A stretch of DNA of 64,000 nt from Diabrotica undecimpunctata (Eukaryota; Arthropoda; Insecta; Coleoptera; Chrysomelidae), in contig NC_092806.1 of the NCBI RefSeq assembly GCF_040954645.1, positions 77,563,141-77,627,140 of the forward strand. The letters are read 5' to 3'. Every line of letters starts with the position of its first letter. The first letter of the stretch is position 1. The notes beneath the pieces are model-generated. The model worked only from the letters and a program-made list of their open reading frames with translations. It was not told the DNA's origin and made no database searches. The position numbers and the translations under genes are program-made. Below are positions 63,650-64,000 of the stretch, in pieces.

Positions 63650-63716
63650 GTATAAAACATTGGAAGGCAATAGTAAACGCGGCAAAGACTCACGAAGAGT
63701 TGTAGCGCCATTGATG
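63650..63716 (+). pseudogene. RTE-like LINE 3' end with GAT tail
   Basis: One plus frame reads WKAIVNAAKTHEEL followed by a stop, then CGCCATTGATGATGATGATT. This is the characteristic last block and GAT tail of RTE-like LINEs. Confidence 0.5.
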
Positions 63717-63818
63717 ATGATGATTGTATAAAACAAGCACAAAAACTTACAACATGAGGTTAATCCATTAAATTTTGAACTTCATAAAAAATTTAACGTA
63801 ACTTATTAAAAGTATATA

Positions 63819-64000
63819 CAGTAATACCCGAACTTACGCGATAAGTGGGACCGAGCGATAATCGCGTAAGTCGAATTCGCGTAATTCGGGGTATAATTTC
63901 GTATATGTATGTATATAAATTATTTGAATTGGGACCGGAAGATAAGAAAAAATAGCAATTTACACAAAGCAACGCTTTATTAAAATCTTACGATATAATA
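63819..64000. mobile_element. pogo/Tigger-like terminal inverted repeat at the window edge
   Basis: TA followed by CAGTAATACCCGAACTTACG, then GCGTAAGTCGAATTCGCG and GTAATTCGGGGT. The CAGT start, TA target and subterminal CGCGTAA repeats fit a pogo-type Tc1/mariner end. The element would continue past 64000. Confidence 0.45.

Noticed and set aside
1..64000. CRISPR array or bacterial-type operon
   Set aside because: No short identical repeats with unique spacers exist. The minisatellites have contiguous units, and gene content and splice signals are eukaryotic.

Overview
The window looks like a repeat-dense, AT-rich stretch of an insect nuclear genome. I lean to a beetle, but the sequence alone does not fix the order. 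The reasons are GT-AG style exon edges, animal-type THAP and F-box exons, and an animal-style mix of mobile elements: RNase H-bearing and RTE-like LINEs, Penelope, gypsy, Harbinger, MULE, Crypton, piggyBac, Tc1/mariner and Helitron ends. Almost all coding capacity belongs to mobile elements and most of it is broken. Only two short host-like exons stand out: a THAP first exon (2807-2883, minus) and an F-box first exon (22299-22498, plus). No bacterial-style operons, rRNA genes or CRISPR arrays were seen.

Layout. 0.3-1.4 kb: 5'-truncated RTE-like reverse transcriptase. 3.4-7.3 kb: near-complete two-ORF LINE with one stop and one frameshift. 7.6 kb: tRNA-derived SINE-like unit. 8.0-10.6 kb: partial gypsy (family A) split by an insert holding a 51-bp minisatellite with a dimeric higher order. 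11.5-14.6 kb: MULE transposase pseudogene invaded by a solo gypsy LTR, a Harbinger deletion derivative and a gypsy fragment (family B). 15.4-21.7 kb: an RNase H-bearing LINE split by a LINE fragment, DNA-transposon ends and a 4-kb gypsy gag-pol (family C). 22-25 kb: F-box exon, inverted repeats and a Tc1-like DDE pseudogene. 26-37.5 kb: three successive minus-strand LINEs. 38.6-39.8 kb: Penelope. 40.5-43 kb: Jockey/CR1-like LINE. 43-44.3 kb: Crypton tyrosine recombinase pseudogene. 44.2-45.5 kb: piggyBac end and gypsy B. 46.3-47.8 kb: fold-back element with a TA duplication. 48.2-49.4 kb: RTE-like LINE. 50.9-59.5 kb: a three-level nest. 61-64 kb: minisatellite, Penelope 5' half, Helitron end, LINE ends and a pogo-like terminal repeat.

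The most informative region is the nest. A minus-strand RTE-like LINE carries a gypsy A provirus with a GTAA target duplication. The provirus is internally deleted and lacks reverse transcriptase and RNase H. It in turn carries an apparently intact plus-strand LINE (52672-56928). In that LINE, ORF2 has no usable AUG before its endonuclease domain. ORF1 ends with a canonical -1 slippery heptamer (T TTT TTA) three codons before its stop, and the -1 frame is exactly the ORF2 frame. This predicts an ORF1-ORF2 fusion made by -1 ribosomal frameshifting, and it is the best candidate here for an undescribed mechanism.

The elements do not form a pathway together. The region records repeated insertion, with relative ages readable from which element interrupts which. 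Element names are by motif recognition; clade names below superfamily are provisional.
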